A stretch of 64,000 bases of DNA from Rhynchospora pubera (Eukaryota > Streptophyta > Magnoliopsida > Poales > Cyperaceae): positions 1 to 64,000 of the forward strand of contig JAMFTS010004932.1 in the NCBI GenBank assembly GCA_028095005.1, read 5' to 3'. The translations under genes were made by a program, and so were the position numbers. A model generated the notes under the pieces. It did no database searches, had not been told where the DNA came from, and worked only from the letters and a program-made list of their open reading frames with translations. Positions 35,880-48,900 of this stretch are shown here, one piece after another (the first letter of the stretch is position 1; every line of letters starts with the position of its first letter).

Positions 35880-37880
35880 ATCGGAGTATTGAACTTTGGA
35901 AGTCCCAATCATGACTTAAATTAAATAGGAACAAGTAGTTTTATTCGAGATTTACTGATAACGTTATCTTAATTCATAATGCTATCTGTGTTTTAATTGT
36001 TGCTTCTACATTTGTTTAACATTTACATCGACGCAATTTTTTAAATTTTCTTTTTGTCTATTGCAAACTCATATTATTGACAATTCTGTCTCTATTTTTT
36101 TTATTTTTTTTTAATTATATGTCCACTGTATGAACACGAGCATTAACAAGTAACTCGACGCTCATTTAAACAATTGAAAAACGTCGAAAAGTTTTGTGTG
36201 CAAGTACTGAAAACCAGATTGAACACATAACTGTAATCTCATATATATGTTCTAAATCGATCCAAACACCGAAACACGAGTTCATAAAATAAGTGCAAAA
36301 TAATAAAAAAAAGAAAAATTTCAAACTGAGAATTTTGTGGCAAATATTTAGATAAACCTCGAAACCAAATTCTATTATCTATAAGTCTGACTTTAATAAG
36401 ATTCATTTATGGAATCACTTGATTTTAAATCTGTCACTCTCTTTTATAGGAACACTAGTAAATTCGCCCGCTCAATATGTGGACAAAATTTTAACAAACT
36501 TTATAATCAAAACAAATTTTATTAGAATAATCTTGCAAATTATCTAATGAAGATATTTTGCAAAGCATATTATTTTTTAAAATATTTTACAAATTTTGTT
36601 TTTTAAAATATTTTCCATTGTAACATCTAGTGCTCTTTTCGTTCTAAGCGAAGAGTTTAATCTTTTCAATCTGAGATTAAATTTACACCCTTAATCAATT
36701 ATATTATAATAGTCAATGACCATATTGTTTGTAATCAAGAATTGGATAGACCTTTGTTCTACATTAGATAGACTATTGGACTCAAAATTAGATAGACCTT
36801 TGATTTAGATTGAATAGTTTTTTGAATTGGTACTTTTTAAATCGTAGGATAAGAATTATTGAATTTGAACGAAAATACGCCGCTCCTTAAATTAAATTAA
36901 AAAAATATTATTTATACATTTGATATTCTCTTTTTATAGGAACAGTATTGAGTTTCAGCCCTCTAAAATTTACTTATCAGGCCGACTTAAGCCCAATTCT
37001 ATTACTTTTGTTAATCCATCCACATCTAAACAAGTCCTCGTTGTATGCTTTTTCGTCTGCAGTAAGTTTTGTTTATAATTTTGTTAAGTTGTTATCAAAC
37101 AATTTATTGACGAAAGGTAAAGTAACATCTTAATAAAGGCTGCTATCTCTATCTGCGAGCGCTCTAAGATGGCTATCAAAGAGTACCAACCATGTGCAAG
37201 AATTAATGCTTTGAAACCAGTGTATCTGCTGTGCCTGTTATGGATGCCTTTCAAAATAAAGAGTGATTGCTTTAATATTCAGCCTGTGTTGATTTACGTG
37301 GACGGATCAGATCAAATTGACTGATGGTTTATCAAGAAAATTTTTTGTTGCAAATTTGAAATCATAGAACACAAATATTCTGAATATAGAATAGTAATAG
37401 CCCTGAGGAATCATAAAACAAAATTTGTTTTGGTTTTTTGTATTATTTTTTAAACACTCGGAAGTGGCAGCCAATGAAATTAGACCAAAATTTTCTAATC
37501 ACAAAATAAGTCTGCAAAATTAACATAATAATTGTAAAGCATTTCCGCAGAAACCCAACTCACTGTTAGCAAGTAAACATTTAAAAAATTTCCAAATAAA
37601 TATGTGCTAAGTTCATTAAGCAACAATATCGGCTACAAACCTCTGCATCAATTTATCCTACAATAATAGATTTGGATTTAATCCTTTGATTCCAATAGTT
37701 ACGAAACAGTTTTATCACAGGGTCGCTGCATGACGGTCCCACAAACTTCACACAACACATGTAAATAACTGAGTTAATTAAACCCGTTATAGTGATTGTA
37801 ACAGGAATGAAGAAACAAAATCTAAAACAGAGAGTATCTGAGAAAAGAAATGCATTAATGAACGGCTAATTTTAGTGTTG
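35880..37880. other. Gene-free region upstream of ELIP
   Basis: AT-rich sequence with no identifiable ORF or repeat family. Short blocks such as TATAGGAACA recur (36447, 36937), which might mark a degraded duplicated element. Confidence 0.35.
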
Positions 37881-37888
37881 TCCCACTT

Positions 37889-37894
37889 CACGTG
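37889..37894. promoter_or_regulatory. G-box (CACGTG), distal ELIP promoter
   Basis: Palindromic CACGTG about 745 bp upstream of the ELIP ATG. G-boxes are bound by HY5 and other bZIP or bHLH light-response factors, and ELIP genes are known light and stress targets. The assignment is inference. Confidence 0.5.
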
Positions 37895-38078
37895 CCAAAA
37901 GCGTACACGTTTCACACTCACGGAAAGCGCCAAAACCCACTCCAAGAAAAAGCGAGAGCAGTCTGGTCATGAATCCTGACACCTTTCTCCTCCCAATTTT
38001 TTCTCAAGACTTCACCCCCATCTCTGGTCACCTCGGCAGCCACGTCACTATCATCCACCATGAGGGCACCAAGAGCGC

Positions 38079-38084
38079 CACGTG
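38079..38084. promoter_or_regulatory. Extended G-box (GCCACGTGGC), ELIP promoter
   Basis: The full 10-bp palindrome GCCACGTGGC, the strongest bZIP/HY5-type site, sits 410 bp upstream of the TATA box. ACGT cores also occur nearby at about 38042 (CCACGTCAC) and 38115 (AACGTGG). Without the 324 bp added by the MITE and its TSD copy, the distance to the TATA box would be only about 95 bp. Confidence 0.65.
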
Positions 38085-38173
38085 GCACCCATCCAGCGGT
38101 GCCAATTATTGAACCAACGTGGACTGTGTTGGAGCCACCATTCACTCTAGTGACCAACCCAAGAACCCACTAC

Positions 38174-38489
38174 CAGGCCTGTCAAACGCGTTAAAAAACC
38201 ACGTTACCATCCATACCGTTTGCCGTTTCGTTAAAAAAACGGTTTCAACATCCATTCCGTTAATCCGTTCCGTTTATGAAACGGTACAAAATACCGTTCC
38301 GTTATTCGTTTCACTTAATAAATTACATAGGAAACGGTTTAAAATGAAGCGAAACGGTTCGAAACGTCACTATTCTTATTCCGTTTGCCGTTTCATTTAT
38401 TGGAACGAAATGAAATTGCTGCCGTTATTCGTTCCGTTTCGTATAAACGAAACGGAATCAGGTGGTATTTTCTGCCGTTGACAGGCCTA
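38174..38489. mobile_element. hAT-type MITE inserted at the ELIP TATA box
   Basis: Termini CAGGCCTGTCAA (38174) and TTGACAGGCCTA (ending 38489) form 12-bp TIRs with one mismatch. The perfect 8-bp TSD CCCACTAC lies at 38166-38173 and 38490-38497. The interior is dense in CCGTTTCGTT / GAAACGG motifs on both strands. The right TSD copy directly abuts TATATAT. Confidence 0.9.
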
Positions 38490-38497
38490 CCCACTAC

Positions 38498-38504
38498 TAT
38501 ATAT
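38498..38504 (+). promoter_or_regulatory. TATA box of the ELIP gene
   Basis: TATATAT lies 139 bp upstream of the ELIP ATG, followed at a typical distance by C/A-rich sequence suitable for initiation (about 38530). It directly follows the TSD of the MITE. Confidence 0.65.
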
Positions 38505-38636
38505 TTGACTCCTGAACCCCACTCTAAAGACCAGACTTGATCAATACTAGCTAGCTCCACTGTTCTATTCTATCTCAGTAGCCTGTTCATACTTTCAGAG
38601 CGCTAAGTTTGTATCACATTCAAAAGAGCTTGCACA

Positions 38637-39742
38637 ATGGCATCCTCAGCATTTGCCCTCAGCTCCTACATGTCAGTGAGGCCAATGAATGTTGGTCAGA
38701 AGAACCGCCTTGTCGGCCTCCCTGCCGTTAAATCACTGCCGAGGAGGACTGTCGTACGGTGCCAAAGTGAGGTAAGTATCATGATGAACTTCTTGCTTAA
38801 TGTTTTTGGCCAAAGAAATCACTAATCAATGTTTTAAGTTCTGACTTTGGTTTTTTACAAGAATAATATTTCTCATTTTAGATGCATCGGTTCAGTCAAT
38901 AATTTTTCCTGAATGTATGTATATATTGAAAAAAAAAATATTAAAAACATGAAATATATAAGGGAGAGGATCTGAACTTAACACATGCATTTAGAACTAT
39001 ATATATGAACGACATGCAGTGAAATACTAAACGTAAATTAATTTGTTTGTCAAGCTTACTGTGGAAATAGAAGACTCTTACATAGATTGGATGAAAGATT
39101 ATTAAAAACTGTAAAAATATTGTGAGTACGATTGACTTTAATTTTAATTTATTTATTCCAAATAATTTTGCAGCCAGAGCAGCAACCGATGGAGCAACCC
39201 ACAGTCGCAACACCATCATCTAATCCCTCTCCATCTCCATCTGTATCTTCTACTCCAAAACCTAAACAGAAGGTACCTTATTATAATTAAAGTAAAAGTG
39301 AAAGTACAGTTGCCAACTGTTGTTACATATTTAAATTTCTCTAGTTAACAAACTTGATCATGCATGCTCTGACAACTTAATTGACAAATGTTATCAGGTG
39401 AGCACCAAGTTCTCAGATGTGCTTGCATTCAGCGGTCCAGCACCAGAGAGAATCAATGGACGGCTGGCCATGCTCGGCTTTGTCGCAGCTATTGCTGTGG
39501 AGGCAGCCAGAGGCGATGACATATTCGCGCAATTGACAAATGGTGGTGTCCCATGGTTTATTGGAACTGCAGTACTGTTCTCTGTTGCCTCATTGATTCC
39601 CTTGTTCAAGGGAGAAAATGTGCAGTCGAAAACCGATGGGCTCATGAATGCCAACGCCGAGATGTGGAATGGAAGATTTGCCATGTTAGGCTTGGTGGCC
39701 TTGGCTTTCACCGAGTACTTGAAGGGTGGGCCTCTCGTGTAA
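38637..39742 (+). CDS. ELIP: Early light-induced protein, chloroplastic (ELIP)
   Basis: Three exons, 38637-38771, 39174-39272 and 39398-39742, all phase 0, encode 192 aa, the usual ELIP length. The N-terminus (MASSAFALSSYMSV...RRTVVRCQ) is a chloroplast transit peptide. Exon 2 encodes a Pro/Ser/Gln-rich linker. Exon 3 gives three thylakoid helices: helix I with the chlorophyll-binding motif ERINGRLAMLGFVA (about 95-108), helix II (VPWFIGTAVLFSVASLIPLF, 129-148) and helix III with AEMWNGRFAMLGLVALAF (165-182). ELIPs bind pigments transiently and protect against photo-oxidation under high light, cold or de-etiolation. G-boxes upstream fit light control. All key residues are intact. Confidence 0.96.
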
Positions 39743-40369
39743 ATTAATTAGTGCAAAATCCTTTTTTTTTTCCTTTTTAATTATGGAGGAGAGATTGTGG
39801 AATAGGATTAGTGTGGATTAGTAAAAGATAAGGCTGCTTGTATGGAGTAATAGTTTAATTATATATACAAGAGCTTTAAGTAGGTGAACTTTTTTTTATG
39901 TCAGGAGCCTTAATTTATTTATCACGCCTCTTATAACGACAATATAAATTAAGTATTTGCCGAAACCGATTATAAGGATAAAGGATCCACATTGAATTTC
40001 TATAGGCAAAAAAAGTGACAGCCTACCATGGTTAAATTGCAACTAAAAGAATTTAGTATTTTTCCAGTGGCAAAACAATCTCATATTTTTCTCTCGAATC
40101 TTATTTCATTCCATGTGGATAAAAAAATTGTGCCACTTGAAACTGAAAATTTGTCATTCAAAATTAACATCTTTTGTTTTTTCCACTCTAAAATTCATTT
40201 TTTTTCTCTTATTGTTACTTTGTCCTATTTAATAATATAAAAAAACAGTTAAATAATATAGATATAATTTTGTGGCCATTATAAACTGAAATAGGATATA
40301 TTTCTGGGGGCTACGGGCTAACCTATAAATAAACAATAAAAGGAAATATATTTAGCGGGGAAGGCCGGA
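39743..40369. other. ELIP 3' UTR and intergenic sequence
   Basis: AT-rich, with no recognised feature before the hAT MITE. Confidence 0.4.
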
Positions 40370-41023
40370 TAGGGCTGTCAATGGGTACGGTACGGTACGG
40401 TAGAAGATATTTTCATACTCGTACCCGTTAAAATTTTCTTTACCAGTATCCGTACCCGTTAAAAAAATACTTTATCAGTACCATATATGTACCCGTTAAG
40501 AATTAACGATAAGGGTAGGATAACGGTACATAACGGGTAATAATAATATTATTAATTTAATAAAAATATATAATGTGATAAATAAATAGTATCAAATAAA
40601 TATATAGATAAAGTAAAATATTTAGATAATATTTTAAATATAACAAAAATTATGAAATTTATTCTCATATCAATTGATTTCAAAAAATCTATATAACTAA
40701 TTATAAATTATAATATAATATAGAATGAAAAATCATCATCATAAATAAGTTTGGATGAAGATCGAAATTAATAACATATCTTTCGAAATATGCTAAAAAC
40801 ATGATTATATATACATATATGTTTGTAAAATATTACCCGTCAGATAATGAGTATGAAATAACCCTTACCCGTACCCGTACCCGTACCCGATAAGTTAACG
40901 GAAATTTTTCTTTACCCGTACCCATACCCGTTAGTCTAACGAAAATAAAACCTTACCCGTACCCGCCTTATCGAATACGGTACGGGTAGGGTAAACGGGT
41001 AAACGAGTTTCATTGACAGCCAT
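40370..41023. mobile_element. hAT-type MITE rich in GGTACCCGTACCCG-like motifs
   Basis: Termini TAGGGCTGTCAATG (40370) and CATTGACAGCCAT (ending 41023) are inverted repeats with one or two mismatches. An 8-bp TSD AGGCCGGA lies at 40362-40369 and 41024-41031. Subterminal regions repeat GTACGG / ACCCGTACCCGT on both strands; the centre is AT-rich and non-coding. The termini belong to the same type as 38174-38489 and 60201-60539. Confidence 0.85.
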
Positions 41024-41075
41024 AGGCCGGAAAAGAGACAAGCCCGTAGCAAACTTTGTAAAAATAACGATGTGT

Positions 41076-41840
41076 AATGCTAGAGTCATATATGCTTGAC
41101 GTCAAATACGATTTAAGTCTAAATATTAAAATTTCAAACAGCCAATCTAAATCGCTTAAAGTAAATATGTAATCTCTAAATATATATATTGAAATCTAAA
41201 TCTTCTTGCTGGAGTCATTTCTCAAAATCTCAAAATTCATACAGTCGATCCAAACCGTTCAAATTGTTCTCCATATTGAAATCTCCTAGGAAACCAAAAT
41301 TTATATTTTTTCGAATTTTTTTGCTATATATTATGCTATTTTCAAAAAATACTATAAAAAAGAATTTCTGACCCTTCAATTTGAAAAAATAACATAATAT
41401 ATAGTAAAAAAATTTGAAAAAAATATAAAATTTGGTCTTGAAGGATATTTTTATATAGAGAACAACTTGAACGGTTTGGATCGACTATTTGAATTTTAAA
41501 TTTTGAAAAACGACTCCAGCATACGGGTTTGATCCGTATAATGGAGTATACTTTAGCCAATCTCAGAGATTGGCTAAGTATTTTTAAAATTTTTAACTTT
41601 AGCCAATCTCTCTCTATATATAATTTTTAACTATTTTTAAAATTTTTTAAATTGTGGGGTCTAGAACTAATTAGACTAAGGACTTTATAAAATTTGAAAA
41701 AATAGTAAAAAAATTAGAAAAAAAATATAAAACTTAGTATCCAAGGAGATTTTTTTTTATGGAGAACAAATTTAACATTTGAATTGACAGTTATGATTTT
41801 CAAATTGAAATTCGATCGTGTTTGACTCTAGTATTATTCA
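41076..41840. mobile_element. Probable foldback element with a second palindromic MITE inside
   Basis: The outer ends TAATGCTAGAGTC (about 41077) and GACTCTAGTATTA (ending about 41839) are imperfect inverted repeats. Inside lies a more regular palindrome (41208-41520). The outer arms are degenerate, so nesting is inferred, not proven. Confidence 0.45.
41208..41520. mobile_element. Palindromic MITE, 313 bp
   Basis: TIRs GCTGGAGTC at 41208 and GACTCCAGC ending 41520. The arms continue with GTCGATCCAAACCGTTCAA versus TTGAACGGTTTGGATCGAC and with ATATTTTTTCGAATTTTTT versus its near-complement. These arm motifs are shared with the MITE at 28299-28705. Confidence 0.75.
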
Positions 41841-42209
41841 AAAATAATATGCATATAGACTTTGATTCGAAGGAATATGCATTATTTTATATACCGTAAA
41901 AAAAATTATAATTAAATTACGCTGAACATTTACGACTTGTACATTTTATTGAATCTGATTGTATGAAATTTTAAATTAATTTGCAGCTTATTAAATTCAA
42001 GGTATATTGACGGACTAACCGACGTACCAATTAGAAACGTCCATTGTCCAAAAAGGGGAATAAAAATTGAGAATTTCACCGTCAAAATATAGGTATTTAG
42101 TGATAATTCATTCTCCAAAGTCAAAATTTTGTTTTTTTTTGAAGTTATTGAAAAGCGGAAATGATAACAGTCATCTAAAAGTTTATCATGCAACGTCATC
42201 CAATTAATG

Positions 42210-42620
42210 TTTAGAAATGTGTTCTCCCCTCTCTTTTTTTGTGCTCTTCACTTTTCTGACCCTAACGCCTCTCTCCGCTCCATTTCCTTTCCTATCCCTA
42301 GCGGCTCTCCTCGCCCTCCCTCCACTTTGCTTCTCTTCTCTCCACTTTTTTTTCCCTCCCCCTGCCTCTTCTTGTATATTTCTCCTTCTTTCTTTCTCTT
42401 ACCTTAGCTTTACTCCCTTCGCTTCCACCGTGAACAGAGAGAGGTATAAATGGGAGGGAGGAGAGGTGCAAAAGGAAAGGACAATGACACGTTGAATGCA
42501 GGAAGGGGAGGGAGGGAGGGAGGAAAGAAACGAAAGGAAGGAAGTGGATCGCGAAGGAAGCGAGCGGAAGGAGGGAGGGGAGAGGTGGAAGGAAGAAAAG
42601 AAGCGCTCTGGATGATGCTG
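42210..42620. other. Pyrimidine-rich tract followed by purine-rich tract
   Basis: About 42220-42420 is strongly C/T-rich on the plus strand and about 42440-42610 is strongly G/A-rich (GGGAGGGAGGGAGG, GGAAGGAAG). The open frames across it are compositional artefacts (runs of Ser/Leu/Pro/Phe or Gly/Arg/Lys). The two tracts can pair imperfectly as a hairpin or form triplex DNA. It lies just outside the satellite edge. Confidence 0.6.
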
Positions 42621-42784
42621 AATGATGCTTGGATGGATGGTTAAGTAGTAATTTTCACTGACAAGATCTATTTGCCCCTTTTTTCTTCTTTATTGTGAAT
42701 AATATGTTGGACCTAGGCCAAGGTCCAATTAACAATTAGGCCTACTAAGTCTGTCCTTACAACCTTACCAATCCTTTGGGATCA

Positions 42785-42999
42785 AATGATGCTTATAATT
42801 GCATTATTTATATTTTATTTGCGTAAGTAAAATGTATAATTCAATCTTTTTGAATAAATAACATATGAATCATATTCTAGATAGTATAAAATGTTTAAAT
42901 ATAGATTATTACGATGAAATGAATTAGAATGAATCCAGCAACGAATGAAATTCTCAAATGATGAAATTCTCAAATGATGCTCAGAATTGCATTATTTAC
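42785..42999 (-). repeat. Inverted satellite monomer at the left edge of the array
   Basis: This first unit reads as the reverse complement of the rest (GATGCTCAGAATTGCATTAT; ACATATGAATCATATTCTAG). The array switches to plus orientation at about 43000, where GATGCTCAGAATTG and CAATTTCTAAGCATC form a hairpin (42976-43013). Confidence 0.85.
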
Positions 43000-45900
43000 A
43001 ATTTCTAAGCATCATTCGAGCATTTCATTCGTTTTTAGGTTCATTCTGAGTCATTTCTTCACAATAATCTACATTTAAACTCTTTATACAGTCTATAATA
43101 CGATTCATATGTTATTTATTCAAAAAGATTGAATTATACATATTAATTACGCAAACAAAGTGCAAATAATGCAATTCTGAGCATCACTTGAGCATTTTAA
43201 TCGTTTCGGATTTCAATCTAAGTCATTTCATAACAATAATCTACATTTAAACTCTTTATATAGTCTAGAATACGATTAATATGTTATGTATTCAAAAAGA
43301 GTATATTATACTTGTTAATTACGCTTATAAAGTGCAAATAATGCACAAAATGTAAAGTGAACATTTAAGGAAATAATTCACATAATGCACAAAATGTAAA
43401 TTTATCATTGCATATAAAGTGTAAATAATGCAATTATGAATATCATTAGAGCATTTCATTCGTTTTTTGATTCATTCTAACTCATTTCATCATTATAATC
43501 TTTATTTAAACTCTTTATACTGTCCAGAGTATGATTCATTTGATTTTTTTTCAAAAATATTAGAATATACATGTTAACAACGCATATAAAGTGCAAATAA
43601 TACAATTCTGAGCATCATTTGAGCATTTCAATCGTTTCTGGATTCGTTTTAACTCATTTCATCATAATAATCTTCATTTAAACTCTTTATACTGTCCAGA
43701 GTATAATTTATTAGCTTTTTATTCAAAAATATTAGAATATAAATGTTGACTATGCATATAAAGTGCAAATAATACAATTCTGAGCATCATTTGTGCATTT
43801 CATTGTTTCTGGATTCGTTCTAAGTCATTTCATCACAATAATCTACATATAAACTCTTTATACAGTCTAGAATACGATACGTATGTTATTTATATACAAA
43901 AATTGGATTATACATATTAATTACGCATAATGTGCAAATAATGCAATTCTGAGCAACATTTGAGCATTTCATTCGTTTCTGGATCCATTCTAAGTCATTT
44001 CATCACAATAATCTACGTTTAAACTCATTATACAGTATATAAAACGATTCATATGTTATTTTTTCAAAAAGATTGAGTTATACATGTTAATTACGCAAAC
44101 AAAGTGTAAATAATGCAATTCTTAGCATCATTTGAGCAATTCAATCGTTTCTGGAATCATTCTAAGTCATTTCATAACAATACTAGACATTTAAACTCTT
44201 CATGCTAAGATTCATATGTTATTTATTCGAAAAGATTGAATTATACATGTTAATTACGGAAACAAAGTGCAAATAATACAATTCTGAGTATCATTTGAGC
44301 TTTTCAATCGTTTCTGGATTAATTGTAAGAAATTTCATTACAATAATATACATTTAAACTTTTTATACCATCTAGAATACGATTCAATTGTTATTTATTA
44401 AAAAAGATTGGATTGTACATGTTAATTACGTATATAAAAATGCAAATAATGCAATTCTGAGCAACATTTGAGCATTTTATTCGTTTCAGGATTTATTCTA
44501 AGTCAATTCATCAAAATAATCTACATTTAAACTCTTTATGCAGTCTATAATACGATTCATATGTTATTTATGTAAAATAATTGGATTAATTGTAAGAAAT
44601 TTCATTACAATAATATACATTTAAACTCTTTATACCATCTATAATACTATTCATACGTTATTTATTCGAAAAGATTAGATTATACATGTTAATCACGCAT
44701 ATAAAGTGCAAATAATACGATTCTGAGCATCACTTTTGCATTTCAATCGTTTCTGGATTCATTCTAAGTCATTTCATAACAATAATTTACATTTAATTAC
44801 TTTATATTGTCTAGAAAACGTTTCATAAGTTATTTATTTAATACGATTGGATTATACAAGTTAATTACCCATATAAAATGATAATAATGCAATTCTGAAC
44901 ATCATTTTTGCATTCCAATTGTTTCTGGATTCATTCTAAGTCATTTCAATACAATAATCTACATTTAAACTCTTTTATACTATCTAGAATACGATTCATT
45001 AGTTATTTATTAAAAAACATTGGATTATACATGTTAATTACGCATGTAAAGTGCAAATAATGCAATTTTGAGCAACATTTGAGCATTTCATTCGTTTCAA
45101 GTTTTATTCTAAGTCATTTCATCCAAATAATCTACATTTAAACTCTTTATGTAGCTATAATACGATTCATATGCTATTTATCTAAAATTATACAAGTTAA
45201 ATACGCATATAAAGTGCAAATAATGCACAAAAAGGTAAATAATGCAATTCTGAGAATTATTTTCATATTTCATTAGTTTCAGGATTTATTCTAAATCATT
45301 TCAACACCATAATCTGCATTGTAACTATTTATACTGTCTTGAATATGATTCTTATGTTATTTATTCAAAAGATTGGATTAAACATGTTAATTACGCATAT
45401 AAATTGTAAATAATTCAATTGTGAGCATCATTTGAGCATTTCAATCGTTTCTGGATTCTTTTTTAGTCATTTAATCACAATAAATCTACATTTAAACTCT
45501 TTATACTGTCCAGAATACGATTCATTTGTTACTTATTAAAAAAGATTAAGTTATACATGTTAATTACGCAAACAAAGTGCAAATAATGTAATTCTGAACA
45601 TCACTTGAGCAATACAACTGTTTCTGGATTCATTCTAAGTCATTTAACAATAATCTGCGTTTTAACTATTTATACTGTCTTAAATACGATTCATATGTTA
45701 TTTATTCAAAAAGATGCAATTTTGAGCATCATAAATTGCAACTAAAGCAATTCTGAGCATCATTCGAGCATTTCAATCGTTTCTGCAATCATTCTAAGTC
45801 ATTTCATCATATAGTCTACATTTAAAATCTCTATACTGTCTAGAATACGATTCATATGTTATTTATTCAAAAATATTGGATTATACATGTTAATTACGCA

Positions 45901-48900
45901 TATAAAATGCAAATAATGCAATTCTGAGCAACCTTTGAGCATTTCATTCTTTTAAGGATTTATTCTAAGTCATTTCATAAAAATAATCTACATTTAAACT
46001 CTTTATGCAGTCTATAATATGATTTATATGTTATTTATGTAAAATAACTGGATTATACAAGTTAATGATGCATATAAAGTGCGAATAATTCAATTCTGAG
46101 CATCATTTGAACATTTCATTTCTTTCTGGATCCATTTTATGTCATTTCATCACAATAATCTACATTTCAACACTTTATACTGTCTAGAATACTATTCATA
46201 CGTTATTTATTAAAAAATATTAGATTATATATGTTAATCACGCATATAAAGTACTAATAATGTGCAGGAAGTGCAAATAATGCAATTCTGAGAATCATTT
46301 GAGCATTTCATTCGTTTCTGGATCCATTCTAAGTCATTTCATCATAATAATCTACATTTAGACTCTATATACAGTCTTGAATATGATACATATGTTATTT
46401 ATTCAAAAAGATTGCATTATGCATATTTACTACTCATGCAAAGTGCAAATAATGCAATTCTGAGCATCATTTGAGCATTTCAATCGTTTCAGTATTCATT
46501 CTAATTCATTTCATCACAATACTCTACATTTTAACTCTTTATACTGTCTAGAATACGATTCAAATGTTATTTATTCAAAAATATTAGATTATACATGTTA
46601 ATTACGCATATAAAGTTCAAATAATGCAATTCTGAGAATCATTTGAGCATTTCATTCGTTTCTAGATTCATTATATGTTATTTCATCATAATAATCTATA
46701 TTTAGACTCTATATACAGTCTTAAATAAGATACATATGTTATTTATTCAATATGATTGCATTATACATATTTACTACTCATGTAAAGTGCAAATAATGCA
46801 ATTCTGAGCATCATTTGAGCTTTTCAATCGTTTCAGGATTCATTCTAATTCATTTCACCACAATACTCTATATTTTAACTCTTTATACTGTCTAGAATAC
46901 GATTCATATGTTATTTATTCAAAAAGATTAAATTATACATGTTAATTACGCTTATGAAGTGCAAATAATGCACAGAAAGTGCAAATAATACAATTCTAAG
47001 CATCATTTGAGCAATTTAATCATTTCTGGATTCGTTCTGACGCATTTCATCATAATAATCTTCATTTAAACTCTTTATACTGTCCAGAGTATGATTCATT
47101 TGTTTTTTATTCAAAAATATTAGAATATACATGTTAACTATGCATATAAAATGCAAATAATACAATTCTGAGCATCATTTGAGCATTTCATTGTTTCTGG
47201 ATTCGTTCTAAGTCATTTCATCACAATAATCTAAATATAAACTCTTTATACAGTCTAGAATACGATTCGTATGTTATATATACAAAAAAATTGGATTATA
47301 CATGTTAATTACGCATATAATGTGCAAATAATGCAATTCTGAGCATCACTTGACCATTTCAATCGTTTCGGGTTTCAATCTAAGTCATTTCATAACAATA
47401 ATCTATATTTAAACTCTTTATATAGTCTAGAATACAATTAATATGTTATGTATTCAAAAAGATTATATTATACTTGTTAATTACGCTTATAAAGTGCAAA
47501 TAATGCACAAAATGTAAAGTGAACATTTATGCAAATAATGCACATAATGCACAAAATGTAAATTTATCATTGCATATAATTGTAAATAATGCAATTCTGA
47601 ACATCATTAGAAAATTTCATTCGTTTTTTGATTCATTCTAACTCATTTCATCATTATAATCTTTCTTTAAACTCTTTATACTGTCCAGTGTATGATTCAT
47701 TTGATTTTTATTAAAAAATATTAGAATATACATGTTAACAACGCATATAAAGTGCAAATAATACAATTCTGAGCATCATTTGAGCTTTTGAATCGTTTCT
47801 GGATTCGTTTTAACTCATTTCATCATAATAATCTTCATTTAAACTCTTTATAATGCCCAGAGTATGATTCATTTGTTTTTTATTCAAAAATATTAGAATA
47901 TACTTGTTGACTATGCATATAAAGTGCAAATAATATAATTCTGAGCATCATTTGAGCATTTCATTGTTTCTGGATTCGTTCTAAGTCATTTCATCACAAT
48001 TATCTACATATAAACTCTTTATACAGTCTAGAATATGATTCGTATGTTATTTATACAAAAAATTGGATTATACATATTAATTACGCATATAATGTGCAAA
48101 TAATGCAATTCTGAGCAACATTTGAGCATTTCATTCGTTTCTGGATCCATTCTAAGTCATTTCATCACAATAATCTACGTTTAAACTCATTATACAGTAT
48201 ATAAAATGATTCATATGTTAGTTTTTCAAAAAGATTGAGTTATACAAGTTAATTACGCAAACAAAGTGAAAATAATGCAATTCCGAGCATCATTTGAGCA
48301 TTTCAATTATTTCTGGAATCATTCTAAGTCATTTCATCACAATACTCAGCATTTAAACTCTTCATACATTTTATAAGATTCATATGTTATATATTCGAAA
48401 AGATTGAATTATAAATGTTAATTACGGAATCAAAGTGCAAATAATACAATTCTGAGTATCATTTGAGCATTTCAATCTTTTCTGGATTCATTGTAAGTAA
48501 ATTCATTACAATAATCTACATTTAAACTCTTTATACCATCTAGAATACGATTCATTTGTTATTTATTAAAAAAGATTGGATTGTACAAGTTAATTACGCA
48601 TATAAATTGCAAATAATGCAATTCTGAGCAAAATTTGAGCATTTCATTCGTTTCAGGATTTATTCTAAGTCATTTCATCAAAATAATCTAAATTTAAACT
48701 CTTTATGCAGTCTATAATACGATTCATATGTTATTTATGTAAAATAATTGGATTATACAAGTTAATGATGCATAGAAAGTGCAAATATTTCAATTCTGAG
48801 CATCATTTGAGCATTTCATTCCTTTCTGGATCCATTTTATGTCATTTCATCACAATAATCTACATTTCAACTCTTTATATTGTCTAGAATACTATTCATA

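Noticed and set aside
37918..38157. A 79-codon minus-strand ORF upstream of ELIP with a protein-like composition (Gly/Val/Asp-rich)
   Set aside because: It overlaps the G-box region of the ELIP promoter, has no recognisable domain and no supporting exons. It could be a gene fragment, but I cannot support that.
38119..38481. 120-codon ORF across the ELIP promoter
   Set aside because: Two thirds of it lies inside the hAT MITE and reflects its GTTTCG motif repeats.
42207..42644. Plus-strand ORFs of 64-92 codons
   Set aside because: Low-complexity translations of the polypyrimidine and polypurine tracts.
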